From Burkholderiaceae bacterium (GTDB lineage: Bacteria > Pseudomonadota > Gammaproteobacteria > Burkholderiales > Burkholderiaceae), in assembly GCA_947447945.1 (NCBI GenBank), contig CANFLR010000014.1:1-41395 (forward strand): a DNA stretch of 41,395 nucleotides, read 5' to 3'. Shown here piece by piece: positions 28,172 through 36,378 of this stretch (position 1 is the stretch's first letter; each line of letters opens with the position of its first letter). The position numbers were made by a program, and so were the translations under genes. Below the pieces are notes generated by a model. It did no database searches, was not told the origin of the DNA, and saw nothing but the letters and a program-made list of their open reading frames with translations.

Positions 28172-28343
28172 GGTTGAGCGGTAAGTACTTTATGCGGATG
28201 AATTGGTTCATTTTCACCGATCTTTGTCAGCGAGCCAAATTCAACTCAGTCTTAGGCCCGTCAAGGCTGTAAAATTCAATTAAAGTAGTGGTTTAGCATG
28301 ATTTTGACTGAGATTGTGATCTTGGTCTAGAAAAGGGATTTTT
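28172..28343. promoter_or_regulatory. Divergent modB / soxY control region
   Basis: This 172-base AT-rich gap must hold the promoters for modBC (leftward) and the sox run (rightward). It contains the inverted repeat ATGAA-TTGG-TTCAT (28198-28211), nearer modB, and two similar AATTCAA stretches in the middle. An AAAAGGG ribosome site precedes soxY. A TTGACT/TCTAGA pair lies too close to the soxY ATG to be its promoter. No known SoxR or ModE site was recognised. Confidence 0.4.
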
Positions 28344-28796
28344 ATGAATCAGCAACGACGACATGTCCTGAAATCTACAGCAATCTTTGGCTTGATGGCT
28401 TCGGTTGGCTTAATTAGCATTGCACAAGCTGAAGAGTGGAATAAGGCGGCTTTTGATGGCAAAAGCCTTGATGAAGTATTTAAAGTTTTAGTTTCTGGAG
28501 TACCTGAGAAGTCAGGCGCTGTGGTTATGAATGTGCCTGAGATTGCTGAGAATGGAGCCGTTGTTCCTGTTAGCATTTCAACCAATCTCAATGCCCAGCA
28601 AATTGCGATCTTGGTTGAAAAGAATCCCAGTACGCTAGCGGCTCAATTTTTTATTCCCGCTGGCACTGAATCGTTTGTAACAACGCGCATCAAGATGGCT
28701 CAAACCTCTAATGTTTATGCATTGGTAAAGTCTGAAGGTAAATGGACTATGGCCGTTAAAGAAATCAAAGTAACCCTGGGCGGATGCGGCGGTTAA
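28344..28796 (+). CDS. soxY: Thiosulfate-oxidation carrier protein SoxY
   Basis: Periplasmic carrier whose C-terminal cysteine holds sulfur intermediates during thiosulfate oxidation. The 150 residues start with a Tat-type signal (QQRRHVLKSTAIFGLMA), cut near residue 29. The product ends VTLGGCGG, the exact swinging-arm motif with the carrier cysteine third from the end. It is expected to fold with SoxZ before Tat export. It is the first gene of the sox unit, with soxZ 48 bases downstream. Confidence 0.96.
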   Translation: MNQQRRHVLKSTAIFGLMASVGLISIAQAEEWNKAAFDGKSLDEVFKVLVSGVPEKSGAVVMNVPEIAENGAVVPVSISTNLNAQQIAILVEKNPSTLAAQFFIPAGTESFVTTRIKMAQTSNVYALVKSEGKWTMAVKEIKVTLGGCGG

Positions 28797-28844
28797 GTTT
28801 CGCTCAGAAAATGCACTTTAATAAATAGTAAAAAAGGAAACGCG

Positions 28845-29153
28845 ATGGGTGATCCAATGCGCATTCGGGCAACCGAAACCAACGGTATTGTTGATGTCAA
28901 GATTTTAATGAAGCACGACATGGAGTCCGGGCAGCGAAAAGATGCTGCTGGCAAACTGATCCCTGCTTGGTTTATTACCGCTCTTAATGTTAAGGCTCAA
29001 GGCAAGGAAGTTTTCTCGGCTAACTTTGGCTCTGCAATTTCTAAAGATCCCTTTTTGAATTTCAAATATAAAGGCACAAAAGGTGATAAGTTAGTTGTGA
29101 GCTGGGTTGACACTCGGGGCGATAAGCGCTCTGATGAGGTTGCAGTTTCCTGA
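28845..29153 (+). CDS. soxZ: Thiosulfate-oxidation carrier partner SoxZ
   Basis: The 102-residue partner of SoxY has an immunoglobulin-like sequence of normal length: MGDPMRIRATETNG, VKILMKHDMESGQRKD, FSANFGSAISKDPF, and WVDTRGDKRSDE. It has no signal peptide, in line with export as a SoxYZ complex on the SoxY Tat signal. An AAAAAGGAAA ribosome site precedes the ATG. soxA begins seven bases after its stop. Confidence 0.95.
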   Translation: MGDPMRIRATETNGIVDVKILMKHDMESGQRKDAAGKLIPAWFITALNVKAQGKEVFSANFGSAISKDPFLNFKYKGTKGDKLVVSWVDTRGDKRSDEVAVS

Positions 29154-29160
29154 GTGCCCT

Positions 29161-29973
29161 ATGAGCCCAAACTTACTTTCCCTATTTAAATTATTAATGC
29201 TTTCCGCACTCTTGTTGATTGCAACCACTTCGCGCGCTCAATCTACCGCAGACGAGATTGCCCGGTATCGTCAAATGATTGCTGATGGCAATCCTTCCGA
29301 GTTATACGAGGCAGCTGGTGAAGAGCTATGGAAAAAACCCTCTGGCCCCAAAAATGCTACATTGGAAAAATGTAATTTAGGTCTTGGCCCAGGTATTGTT
29401 GAGGGGGCCGCAGCTCAATTACCTCGATATTTTGCTGATACGAATAAGGTTCAAGATTTGGAATCCCGCTTAATTACCTGTATGAATACCTTGCAAGGTA
29501 TCTCTGCTGAAGAGATTATTAATGCCCCATTTCAAAAGGGTCTTAAAAAGGATATCGAGGCGATTGTTGCTTATGTTGTAACGCACTCTAAAGATCTCAA
29601 GGTTAAGGTAAGCACAAAACATCCAAAGGAAAAAGAAGCTTATGAGTTAGGAAAAAAAGCGTTTTTCTTCGAGGGTGGCCCTATGGACTTTTCTTGCTCA
29701 ACTTGCCATGGATCAACTGGTAAGCGCATTCGCATGCAAGATTTGCCTAATCTCACAACTCAAGAGGGCGCTGCTGCTGGTTGGGGGTCTTGGCCCGCCT
29801 ACCGCGTTTCTAGCGGGCAGTTTTGGACTATGGGCTTTCGTTTAAATGATTGCTATCGTCAACAACGTTTTCCATTCCCCGTTTACGGATCAGAATTATT
29901 GACGGCCCTTTCCATGTATATGGCGGTTAATGCCAACGGCGGCGTCATTCAAACGCCAGGCCTAAAACGATAA
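29161..29973 (+). CDS. soxA: Cytochrome SoxA (monoheme type)
   Basis: Catalytic subunit of SoxXA, which joins thiosulfate to SoxY cysteine in the periplasm. The ATG at 29161 (MSPNLLSLFKLL) gives 270 residues with a Sec signal peptide to about residue 26; an ORF start farther up lies inside soxZ and adds no signal-like sequence. One heme site is present, CSTCH at 179-183. The axial and persulfide ligand Cys231 is in RLNDCYRQQRFPFP. Cys71 and Cys107 replace the N-terminal heme site of diheme SoxA and probably form a disulfide. Confidence 0.95.
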   Translation: MSPNLLSLFKLLMLSALLLIATTSRAQSTADEIARYRQMIADGNPSELYEAAGEELWKKPSGPKNATLEKCNLGLGPGIVEGAAAQLPRYFADTNKVQDLESRLITCMNTLQGISAEEIINAPFQKGLKKDIEAIVAYVVTHSKDLKVKVSTKHPKEKEAYELGKKAFFFEGGPMDFSCSTCHGSTGKRIRMQDLPNLTTQEGAAAGWGSWPAYRVSSGQFWTMGFRLNDCYRQQRFPFPVYGSELLTALSMYMAVNANGGVIQTPGLKR

Positions 29974-29984
29974 GGCCAAATAAA

Positions 29985-30611
29985 ATGAAAATATATCGAT
30001 TAAAACTTATTTTAGGTTTTTGTTTAGTAGCGCTCTTTTGCTCTCCCGCTTTTGCGCAGGGAAATTTAAATGCAAAGTTTGAAAAAATGATTGCAAATGG
30101 TTTTGTGTCTGAAGGGATTGCAGGCTTGGATCGGATTCATCAAGACGAAACACAGCTTTTTTGCTCTAACCCAAATTTAATTAATACTAAAAAAGGGCTG
30201 GCTAGGGCAATTGAAATTCAAAAAATCAACATGGCTAGCATTACTCTGCCAAGCGATGGTAAATACATCGGCGATTGGAAAAGTGGCGAGGCAATTGCGC
30301 AAAGTGGCCGCGGTAGCACATGGACCGATAAGCCTGATACCGTAAATGGAGGAGGTTGCTATAACTGCCATCAAATTGATAAGAAAGAAATCTCTTACGG
30401 GACGCTTGGTCCAAGTTTGTGGAATTACGGTAAGAATCGCGGATATTCACAGGAAGTGATTTCATATACATGGAATCGTATTAATAACTCAAAAGCCTAT
30501 AACGCGTGTAGCAACATGCCCCGTTTCGGACACTTTAAATTATTGACCCAGCAGCAAATTCAGGATGTGATGGCTCTGCTACTCGATCCACAATCGCCGG
30601 TTAACCAATAA
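29985..30611 (+). CDS. soxX: Cytochrome SoxX
   Basis: Electron-accepting c-type cytochrome of the SoxXA complex. The 208 residues have a Sec signal peptide (about 1-24, ending PAFA). The heme site is CYNCH at 125-129 and the likely axial Met178 is in SNMPRFGHF. Between signal and heme there is an N-terminal region of about 95 residues with Cys60, as in the longer SoxX forms. soxB starts after a nine-base gap. Confidence 0.94.
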   Translation: MKIYRLKLILGFCLVALFCSPAFAQGNLNAKFEKMIANGFVSEGIAGLDRIHQDETQLFCSNPNLINTKKGLARAIEIQKINMASITLPSDGKYIGDWKSGEAIAQSGRGSTWTDKPDTVNGGGCYNCHQIDKKEISYGTLGPSLWNYGKNRGYSQEVISYTWNRINNSKAYNACSNMPRFGHFKLLTQQQIQDVMALLLDPQSPVNQ

Positions 30612-30620
30612 TAGAACTCA

Positions 30621-32348
30621 ATGTCTCTCAACCGTAGGGAGTTTCTTCAGGCGTTGGCATTTGCTTCTGCTGGAGGCATGAGTCTTCATTCGGAACTATC
30701 CATAGCGCAGAATAATGCCAAATCTTTTTACGATTTGCCACGCTTTGGTAATGTGCACTTGATGCATTTTACGGATTGTCATGCCCAACTAATGCCTCTT
30801 TACTTTCGTGAGCCTAGTGTCAATATTGGGATTGGGCCCCAGATGGGAAAGACACCGCATTTAGTGGGCGAATACTTCCTGAAGGCAAACGGTATACCAG
30901 CAGGCACTCGTGATGCTCATGCATTTACTTATTTAGATTTTAGTTCTGCCGCTAAACATTATGGCCGCATGGGTGGCTTTGCTCACATGTCTACCCTAAT
31001 CAAGCAAATTAAAGCTTCTAGGCCGAGCGCCTTATTGTTGGATGGTGGTGATACCTGGCAAGGATCTGGAACGGCGCTTTGGACCCAAGGGCAAGATATG
31101 GTGGATGCAGCGCTAGCGCTTGGCGTGGATGTGATGACGGCTCACTGGGAAATGACCTTAGGTGAGAAAAGAGTCTTAGAGATTATCAAAAAGGACTTTC
31201 AGAATAAGATTTCCTTTGTGGCTCAAAATATCAAAACATCAGATTTTGGCGACGAAGTCTTTCCATCTTATGTCATGCGCGAGATGAATGGCATTCCTCT
31301 AGCCATCATTGGCCAGGCTTTCCCCTACACCCCTGTGGCGAATCCGCGTTATTTCACACCAAATTGGACATTTGGAATACAAGAAGTGAATCTGCAAAAA
31401 ACTATTGATCACGTTCGCTCCAAGGGGGCAAAAGTAGTGGTATTGCTCTCCCATAATGGCATGGATGTGGATCTCAAGCTGGCTTCGCGTGTGCGGGGCC
31501 TAGACGCGATCCTAGGCGGTCATACACATGATGGCGTGCCTATTCCCGTAAAAGTGAAGAACTCCGGTGGAATGACTGTGGTGACTAATGCAGGATCTAA
31601 CGGTAAATTTTTGGGTGTCCTTGATTTTGACGTAAAGGGTGGCAAGCCCATTGATTTCCGCTATAAGCTTTTACCTATTTTTTCTGAGTTGCTACCAGCT
31701 GATGCGTCGATGAACCACTTAATATCGCAGATCCGTAAACCATTTGAAGATCGGCTTAATGAAAAACTAGCCGTGACAGATGAATTGCTCTATCGCCGCG
31801 GTAACTTCAACGGTAGTTTTGATCAACTGATTTTAGATGGCTTAATGACTCAAAAAAATGCAGAGATTGCATTCTCTCCAGGGTTCCGGTGGGGCACCAG
31901 CTTATTACCAGGGCAAGCAATCACAATGGAAAATCTCATGGATCAAACGGCAATCACTTATCCCTACACCACGATGTCCTTAATGACAGGGGACACCATC
32001 AAAACCATTTTGGAAGATGTCGCTGACAATCTCTTTAATCCTGATCCTTATTATCAACAGGGTGGTGATATGGTGCGGGTCGGGGGATTAAAGTACACCA
32101 TCGATCCAAATGCCTCAATGGGTAAGCGTATATCCAATATGAGTCTTAACGGTAGCCTAATTGATTCAGGCAAAAAGTATCGCGTTGCTGGATGGGCGCC
32201 GGTTAGCGAGGACGCAAAAGATAGCACTTCAGAACCTATTTGGGATTTAATGTCTCGCCATCTAAAAGAGGCAAAGATTATTAAGCCCCAGAAATTAAAT
32301 CAACCTACCATTAAAGGCGTTGCCAATAATCCTGGCATATCCTCTTAA
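30621..32348 (+). CDS. soxB: Thiosulfohydrolase SoxB
   Basis: Dimanganese hydrolase of the calcineurin-like/5'-nucleotidase family that releases sulfate from SoxY-bound thiosulfonate. The 575 residues are normal for SoxB. The N-terminus has a Tat motif (NRREFLQALA). Metal-site motifs are HFTDCHAQLMPLYFREPSVN at 49-68 (Asp52, His54), LLLDGGDTWQGS near 138-149, AHWEMTLG near 174-181, LSHNGMDVD near 275, and LGGHTHDG near 297. AHWE replaces the more common GHWE. It follows soxX and precedes a secreted DsrE-like gene. Confidence 0.96.
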   Translation: MSLNRREFLQALAFASAGGMSLHSELSIAQNNAKSFYDLPRFGNVHLMHFTDCHAQLMPLYFREPSVNIGIGPQMGKTPHLVGEYFLKANGIPAGTRDAHAFTYLDFSSAAKHYGRMGGFAHMSTLIKQIKASRPSALLLDGGDTWQGSGTALWTQGQDMVDAALALGVDVMTAHWEMTLGEKRVLEIIKKDFQNKISFVAQNIKTSDFGDEVFPSYVMREMNGIPLAIIGQAFPYTPVANPRYFTPNWTFGIQEVNLQKTIDHVRSKGAKVVVLLSHNGMDVDLKLASRVRGLDAILGGHTHDGVPIPVKVKNSGGMTVVTNAGSNGKFLGVLDFDVKGGKPIDFRYKLLPIFSELLPADASMNHLISQIRKPFEDRLNEKLAVTDELLYRRGNFNGSFDQLILDGLMTQKNAEIAFSPGFRWGTSLLPGQAITMENLMDQTAITYPYTTMSLMTGDTIKTILEDVADNLFNPDPYYQQGGDMVRVGGLKYTIDPNASMGKRISNMSLNGSLIDSGKKYRVAGWAPVSEDAKDSTSEPIWDLMSRHLKEAKIIKPQKLNQPTIKGVANNPGISS

Positions 32349-32374
32349 CCCATTTTTATTCCTGATTGCTAATC

Positions 32375-32824
32375 ATGTTCAACTACACCTTGCAATTATT
32401 TTCTCGCATATTATTTTCTTCAATACTGGGATGCAGTCTCTTGGTTTTCTCTCAATTAGCATTTTCTCAAACGAAGGTGGTATATCAGATTGATGATGCT
32501 AAAGTCCAAGGGCTAAAAGGATTAAGAAATATCCGCAATCATTTAGATGCCTCTCCGACTAGCAAAATCACGGTGGTTACTCTAGGGGGAGGAGTCGATA
32601 TTCTGATGGAAGGGGCAAAAGACCAAGTGAGTAACATTGAGTATGGATCATTGGTTTCGGCTTTGAAATCTCGTGGCGTTATCTTTGAGGTATGCGAAAT
32701 GACCCTAAAGAATCGTCAACTTTCTAGAGATCAATTTATTCTCGATGTAGATTTCACTCCGTCTGGAGTGGTGAGAATTGCTGATCTTCAGTATGTCAAT
32801 CACTACGCCTATATAAAACCCTAG
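32375..32824 (+). CDS. Secreted DsrE-like protein
   Basis: From the ATG at 32375 this is 149 residues with a Sec signal peptide (about 1-31, cut after LAFS). The mature part resembles the DsrE/DsrF-like fold: VVYQIDDA strand, glycine-rich VVTLGGGVDILMEG, and Cys107 in VIFEVCEMTLKNR, the position of the sulfur-carrying cysteine in DsrE relatives. The signal peptide puts it in the periplasm, with SoxYZ. Gene context right after soxB suggests a sulfur carrier or a SoxYZ partner. That role is inference. Confidence 0.8.
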   Translation: MFNYTLQLFSRILFSSILGCSLLVFSQLAFSQTKVVYQIDDAKVQGLKGLRNIRNHLDASPTSKITVVTLGGGVDILMEGAKDQVSNIEYGSLVSALKSRGVIFEVCEMTLKNRQLSRDQFILDVDFTPSGVVRIADLQYVNHYAYIKP

Positions 32825-32852
32825 TTTTGCCCTCAGCACTTAAAATGATTCC

Positions 32853-33974
32853 ATGAATACAGTTGACCTTACCGCAATAAGCCATCAGGCCTTATGGGCT
32901 AGCTTCGTGATTACTTTTTTGCTCGGCGCAATTATGCAGCGCACGAGTTTTTGTACCATGGGAGCAATTTCTGATTTTTTTATTATGTCTGACCTGTCAA
33001 GACTTCGGCAGTGGGCATTGGCTATCGGCATAGCTATTATTGGCGTAGCAATATTGTCTGCTTCGGGGTCAATAGATACTACTAAATCTATCTACACTAG
33101 TAATCGCTTGCCTTACTTATCGATAATCGTTGGAAGCATTTGTTTTGGTTTTGGGATGGTTCTAGCGTCAGGATGCGGTAGTAAAACTTTGGTGAGAATA
33201 GGCGCTGGTAACCTCAAATCATTCGTCGTATTCCTAGTGCTGGGTCTTACTGCATTCATGACATTACGGGGATTTTTAGCCCTCGTAAGAGTTCATTTTT
33301 TAGATAGCTTTTTTATAACGCTTAATAGTCATCAAGACCTCCCTAGTATATTTGATGGTGTTTTTGGATTGAGCCGCCTAAGCGCCCATTTATTTCTGGG
33401 ATTGACTCTTGGAGGATGTTTTATTTGTTTCGCTTTACTCAAAAAATCGTTTTGGACCTTCAATAATTTGCTGGCAGGATGCGGAGTAGGGCTTGCAATT
33501 TGTTCGATCTGGTGGATCTCTGGGCATCTTGCCTTCGTATCTGAAGATCCCAATACGCTTCAAGAAGCTTATTTAGCCACTAACTCAGGGCGCATGGAAA
33601 GCCTGTCATTTGTAGCTCCTTACGCATATTTACTGGATTGGTTGATGTTTTATAGTGATGTCTCAAAAGTACTCACTATTGGCGTTGTTGCAATAATGGG
33701 GATGGTTATTGGATCATTCTTTCATGCGTCGATTACTCGCACTTTTCTCTGGGAGACCTTTGCCAATGCACAAGACACTGGTAATCATGTGTTTGGCGCT
33801 GTATTGATGGGTTTTGGTGGTGTAACTGCCCTAGGATGCACCATTGGTCAGGGTTTAAGCGGGATCTCAACTTTAGCGATTGGCTCTTTCTTGGCCTTGC
33901 CAGGTTTTTTCTTTGGCACCTATTTGGCTCTTCGATACTTGCAACATCAACTTGCTCCAAACCCCTGTAGTTAA
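32853..33974 (+). CDS. YeeE/YedE family transporter, full length
   Basis: Integral membrane protein of 373 residues with about nine to ten hydrophobic helices. Two repeat halves each carry a conserved cysteine motif: SGCGSKTLVRIGAGN near 106-120 and LGCTIGQGLSG near 327-337; RTSFCTMGAISDF near 30-42 is another family mark. Characterised YeeE/YedE members (TsuA) import thiosulfate across the inner membrane, with cysteines relaying the ion. Location after soxB and dsrE-like suggests uptake of thiosulfate or another sulfur species. The exact substrate is not shown. Confidence 0.85.
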   Translation: MNTVDLTAISHQALWASFVITFLLGAIMQRTSFCTMGAISDFFIMSDLSRLRQWALAIGIAIIGVAILSASGSIDTTKSIYTSNRLPYLSIIVGSICFGFGMVLASGCGSKTLVRIGAGNLKSFVVFLVLGLTAFMTLRGFLALVRVHFLDSFFITLNSHQDLPSIFDGVFGLSRLSAHLFLGLTLGGCFICFALLKKSFWTFNNLLAGCGVGLAICSIWWISGHLAFVSEDPNTLQEAYLATNSGRMESLSFVAPYAYLLDWLMFYSDVSKVLTIGVVAIMGMVIGSFFHASITRTFLWETFANAQDTGNHVFGAVLMGFGGVTALGCTIGQGLSGISTLAIGSFLALPGFFFGTYLALRYLQHQLAPNPCS

Positions 33975-33998
33975 TTCCTTCCATAGATAGGATATTCA

Positions 33999-34436
33999 AT
34001 GCAAATTAACTGGTTAGAATTTACTCCAGGTCCCGCGCTCCTAGGTGGCGTGATTCTTGGTCTAGCTGCAGCACTCTACGTTCATTTGCATGGGCGCATT
34101 CTTGGTATTAGCGGGATTGTTTCCGGCATACTTTTTCTAAAGTCAGATGACTTAGCATGGCGCTTCAGTTTAGTTTTGGGTCTTCTCAGTTCGCCACTGT
34201 GGGCAATTTGGCTCTTTGATATTCATGTCACCCAGGTGATCGATTCTGATTGGTTAACGATAGTTGCTGCAGGCTTACTAGTTGGTTTTGGATCTGTATA
34301 TGGTTCAGGATGCACTAGCGGTCACGGAATTTGCGGGCTCTCACGATTATCCCCACGTTCTTTAGTGGCAACGCTGTCTTTTATGTTGGCAGGTTTTATT
34401 GCTGTATATGTAATTCGTCACCTGATTGGAGTATGA
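33999..34436 (+). CDS. YeeE/YedE half-size transporter subunit
   Basis: A 145-residue membrane protein with about four helices and one YeeE motif, GSGCTSGHGICGLSRLSPRS near 103-122. It corresponds to one half of a full YeeE protein, the PmpA-like partner of paired half-size transporters linked in other bacteria to sulfide or sulfane-sulfur metabolism. A second half-size gene starts right after it, so the two probably form a heterodimer. Confidence 0.85.
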   Translation: MQINWLEFTPGPALLGGVILGLAAALYVHLHGRILGISGIVSGILFLKSDDLAWRFSLVLGLLSSPLWAIWLFDIHVTQVIDSDWLTIVAAGLLVGFGSVYGSGCTSGHGICGLSRLSPRSLVATLSFMLAGFIAVYVIRHLIGV

Positions 34437-34437
34437 G

Positions 34438-34875
34438 ATGAAAAAACACTTTAGTCTCATCAGTCAATATTTCATTGGCGTTCTCTTCGGTTTTGGGCTT
34501 CTGATTTCGGGCATGACTAATCCTACAAAGATCTTGAATTTTCTAGATATCACTGGATCTTGGGATCCGTCATTGCTCTTTGTAATGGGAGGAGCGGTTT
34601 GTGTCGGTTTGGCAGGGTTCTATTTATTAAGCAAACGCAGTCAAGCCTTTTTTGGTGGCGCGCTCCATATACCAACTAGGCGGGATATTACAAAACCACT
34701 CGTTATAGGCAGCCTTATTTTTGGCGCTGGCTGGGGTTTAGCAGGTTTTTGCCCGGGACCTGCAATAGTTTCTATTGGGTCTGGACAGGCCAAGGCCTTT
34801 GGCTTTGTTATTGCGATGCTTATTGGCATGTGGATGTGTCAGCAATTTTTGAGTAATCGCCCAAAGACTTCCTGA
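34438..34875 (+). CDS. YeeE/YedE half-size transporter subunit (DUF6691-like)
   Basis: The ATG at 34438 (MKKHFSLIS) gives 145 residues and follows a GGAG ribosome site (34428-34431); a TTG four codons earlier overlaps the previous stop and is less likely. The protein has about four membrane helices, SGMTNPTKILNFLDI near 23-37 and the cysteine motif GLAGFCPGPAIVSIGSGQ near 100-117. This is the PmpB-like second half of the paired transporter. One base separates it from its partner. Confidence 0.85.
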   Translation: MKKHFSLISQYFIGVLFGFGLLISGMTNPTKILNFLDITGSWDPSLLFVMGGAVCVGLAGFYLLSKRSQAFFGGALHIPTRRDITKPLVIGSLIFGAGWGLAGFCPGPAIVSIGSGQAKAFGFVIAMLIGMWMCQQFLSNRPKTS

Positions 34876-34917
34876 TTTAGAATCTATGCTAAATCTAGTC
34901 TTTTTCATTTTTTTATT
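34874..34917 (+). terminator. Candidate weak terminator after the YeeE genes
   Basis: GATTTAG (34874-34880), an 8-base loop and CTAAATC (34889-34895) form a 7-bp AT-rich stem. A T-rich tract with runs of five and seven T follows. The stem is weak, so partial termination is the most that can be claimed. It overlaps the stop codon of the preceding gene. Confidence 0.35.
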
Positions 34918-34929
34918 TTCGAGGTTTAA

Positions 34930-35274
34930 ATGAGTCTTCCTATAGCCTGTCATAACGATCTATTTGGCACACTTGGTCAAATTGATCCAAGTCATTTGGC
35001 TGATATAGCATCACGGGGATATAAAAGCGTGATCAATAATCGCCCAGATAATGAAGGCGGTCCAGATCAACCCAAGAATGCCGAGATTGCTGTAGAAGCT
35101 CAAAAACTGGGACTTGCTTATGCTTACCTTCCTGTGATTAGCGGGGCATTTACAGCAGAGCAAGTGGCAGAAATGGCTCACCTACTAAAAACGATGCCTA
35201 CACCTATTCTAGCTTTTTGTCGCTCCGGCGCACGCTCTACCAACCTCTATCAATTAGCTTTACAACTGGGCTAA
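34930..35274 (+). CDS. TIGR01244-type sulfurtransferase/phosphatase-like protein
   Basis: A soluble 114-residue protein. GQIDPSHLADIASRGYKSVI near 16-35, INNRPDNEGGPDQP near 35-48 and the active-site loop FCRSGARST near 96-104 match the beta-lactamase-hydrolase-like / TIGR01244 family. The loop has Cys97 and Arg102 in a C-x4-R pattern, as in rhodaneses and related phosphatases. In other bacteria this domain is often fused to a persulfide dioxygenase and encoded beside half-size YeeE pairs. Here it stands alone beside such a pair, pointing to a role as cytoplasmic sulfur acceptor. Confidence 0.82.
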   Translation: MSLPIACHNDLFGTLGQIDPSHLADIASRGYKSVINNRPDNEGGPDQPKNAEIAVEAQKLGLAYAYLPVISGAFTAEQVAEMAHLLKTMPTPILAFCRSGARSTNLYQLALQLG

Positions 35275-35304
35275 TTCGCCTTGAAACTTTAACCGAGTAT
35301 TTTT

Positions 35305-36378
35305 TTGCAATCTAGCAATCCTGTCATACTGTCGCTTGATCGCTTTAGATCAGAGCGCAACCAATTTGATGTGATTATTGATGTCCGCTCTCCCGCAGAA
35401 TTTTCTCTAGATCACATTCCAGGCTCAATGAATTGCCCCGTGCTCAATAATGAAGAGCGGGCGCAAATTGGCACCCTTTATAAACAGACTTCTCCTTTTG
35501 CCGCTAAAAAGCTCGGTGCCGCATTGGTTTCCCGTAATATCGCCAATCATTTAGAAAAATCCTTTATTGATTTTCCAAGAGAATGGCGCCCTTTAATTTA
35601 TTGCTGGCGAGGTGGCGAGCGAAGTGGTGCCTTTACCCATATTCTCAATCGTATTGGTTGGAAAGCGATGCAACTAGAAGGTGGATACCAAGGTTTTCGT
35701 CGTACTGTGATAGATGACTTAAATCGTGCCGCCAAAGCATTTACATTTAAAGTCATTTGCGGCATGACGGGTAGCGGGAAGACGCGCGTTCTTCACGAAA
35801 TCCAAAAACTTGGCGCACAAGTTCTGGATCTTGAGGGCTTAGCAATTCATCGTGGGTCTGTCTTGGGTAATGAGCCCAATATTGATCAACCCACTCAGAA
35901 GGGTTTTGAGACCGCGTTATGGAATGCGCTACAAACATTAGATAAAAATAAGATTGTGTTTGTCGAGTCGGAGAGTAAAAAAGTAGGGGGTTTGCATATA
36001 CCCGATACCTTGATGGAAACAATTCGCAATGGCCAATGTATTGAATTGCGCTCTAGCACTCAAACTCGGGTTTCTTGGCTAATTCGTGAATACCATCATT
36101 TTCTTTCAGATACCGATAGCTTTAAGCATAAGCTCAGACTGCTGACTTCTCACTATGGCAAAGTTCAAATTGCCAAATGGGAGGAGCAAATAGACGCGAT
36201 GCAGTTCGAATCTCTCGTAGAGGAGTTGCTAGTCATGCACTACGATCCCTCATATCAATCATCTATCGAAAGGAATTTCACTCAATACAGTGCTGAAATT
36301 TATGCCCGGTTGGATGATGATAGCGATGAGGCCTTTGCGAGAACTGCAAAGGCTATTATCGCCACGGTGAAGCTTTAA
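35305..36378 (+). CDS. mnmH: tRNA 2-selenouridine synthase
   Basis: MnmH (SelU) replaces the sulfur of 2-thiouridine at the tRNA wobble base with selenium through a geranylated intermediate. It has 357 residues from an inferred TTG start; no ATG lies before the rhodanese domain. The N-terminal rhodanese domain has DVRSPAEF near 26-33 and catalytic Cys100 in [10 protein letters not shown]. The C-terminal P-loop domain has GMTGSGKT at 153-160. No selD is in the window, so the selenophosphate source is elsewhere or it only geranylates. Its stop overlaps the convergent gcdH stop. Confidence 0.93.
   Translation: MQSSNPVILSLDRFRSERNQFDVIIDVRSPAEFSLDHIPGSMNCPVLNNEERAQIGTLYKQTSPFAAKKLGAALVSRNIANHLEKSFIDFPREWRPLIYCWRGGERSGAFTHILNRIGWKAMQLEGGYQGFRRTVIDDLNRAAKAFTFKVICGMTGSGKTRVLHEIQKLGAQVLDLEGLAIHRGSVLGNEPNIDQPTQKGFETALWNALQTLDKNKIVFVESESKKVGGLHIPDTLMETIRNGQCIELRSSTQTRVSWLIREYHHFLSDTDSFKHKLRLLTSHYGKVQIAKWEEQIDAMQFESLVEELLVMHYDPSYQSSIERNFTQYSAEIYARLDDDSDEAFARTAKAIIATVKL

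Noticed and set aside
28304..28331. TTGACT and TCTAGA spaced by 16 bases as a soxY promoter
   Set aside because: Transcription would start about six bases before the soxY ATG and skip its AAAAGGG ribosome site.
29107..29160. Upstream start for soxA inside soxZ
   Set aside because: It would add 18 residues before the signal peptide; the ATG at 29161 directly precedes a normal signal sequence.
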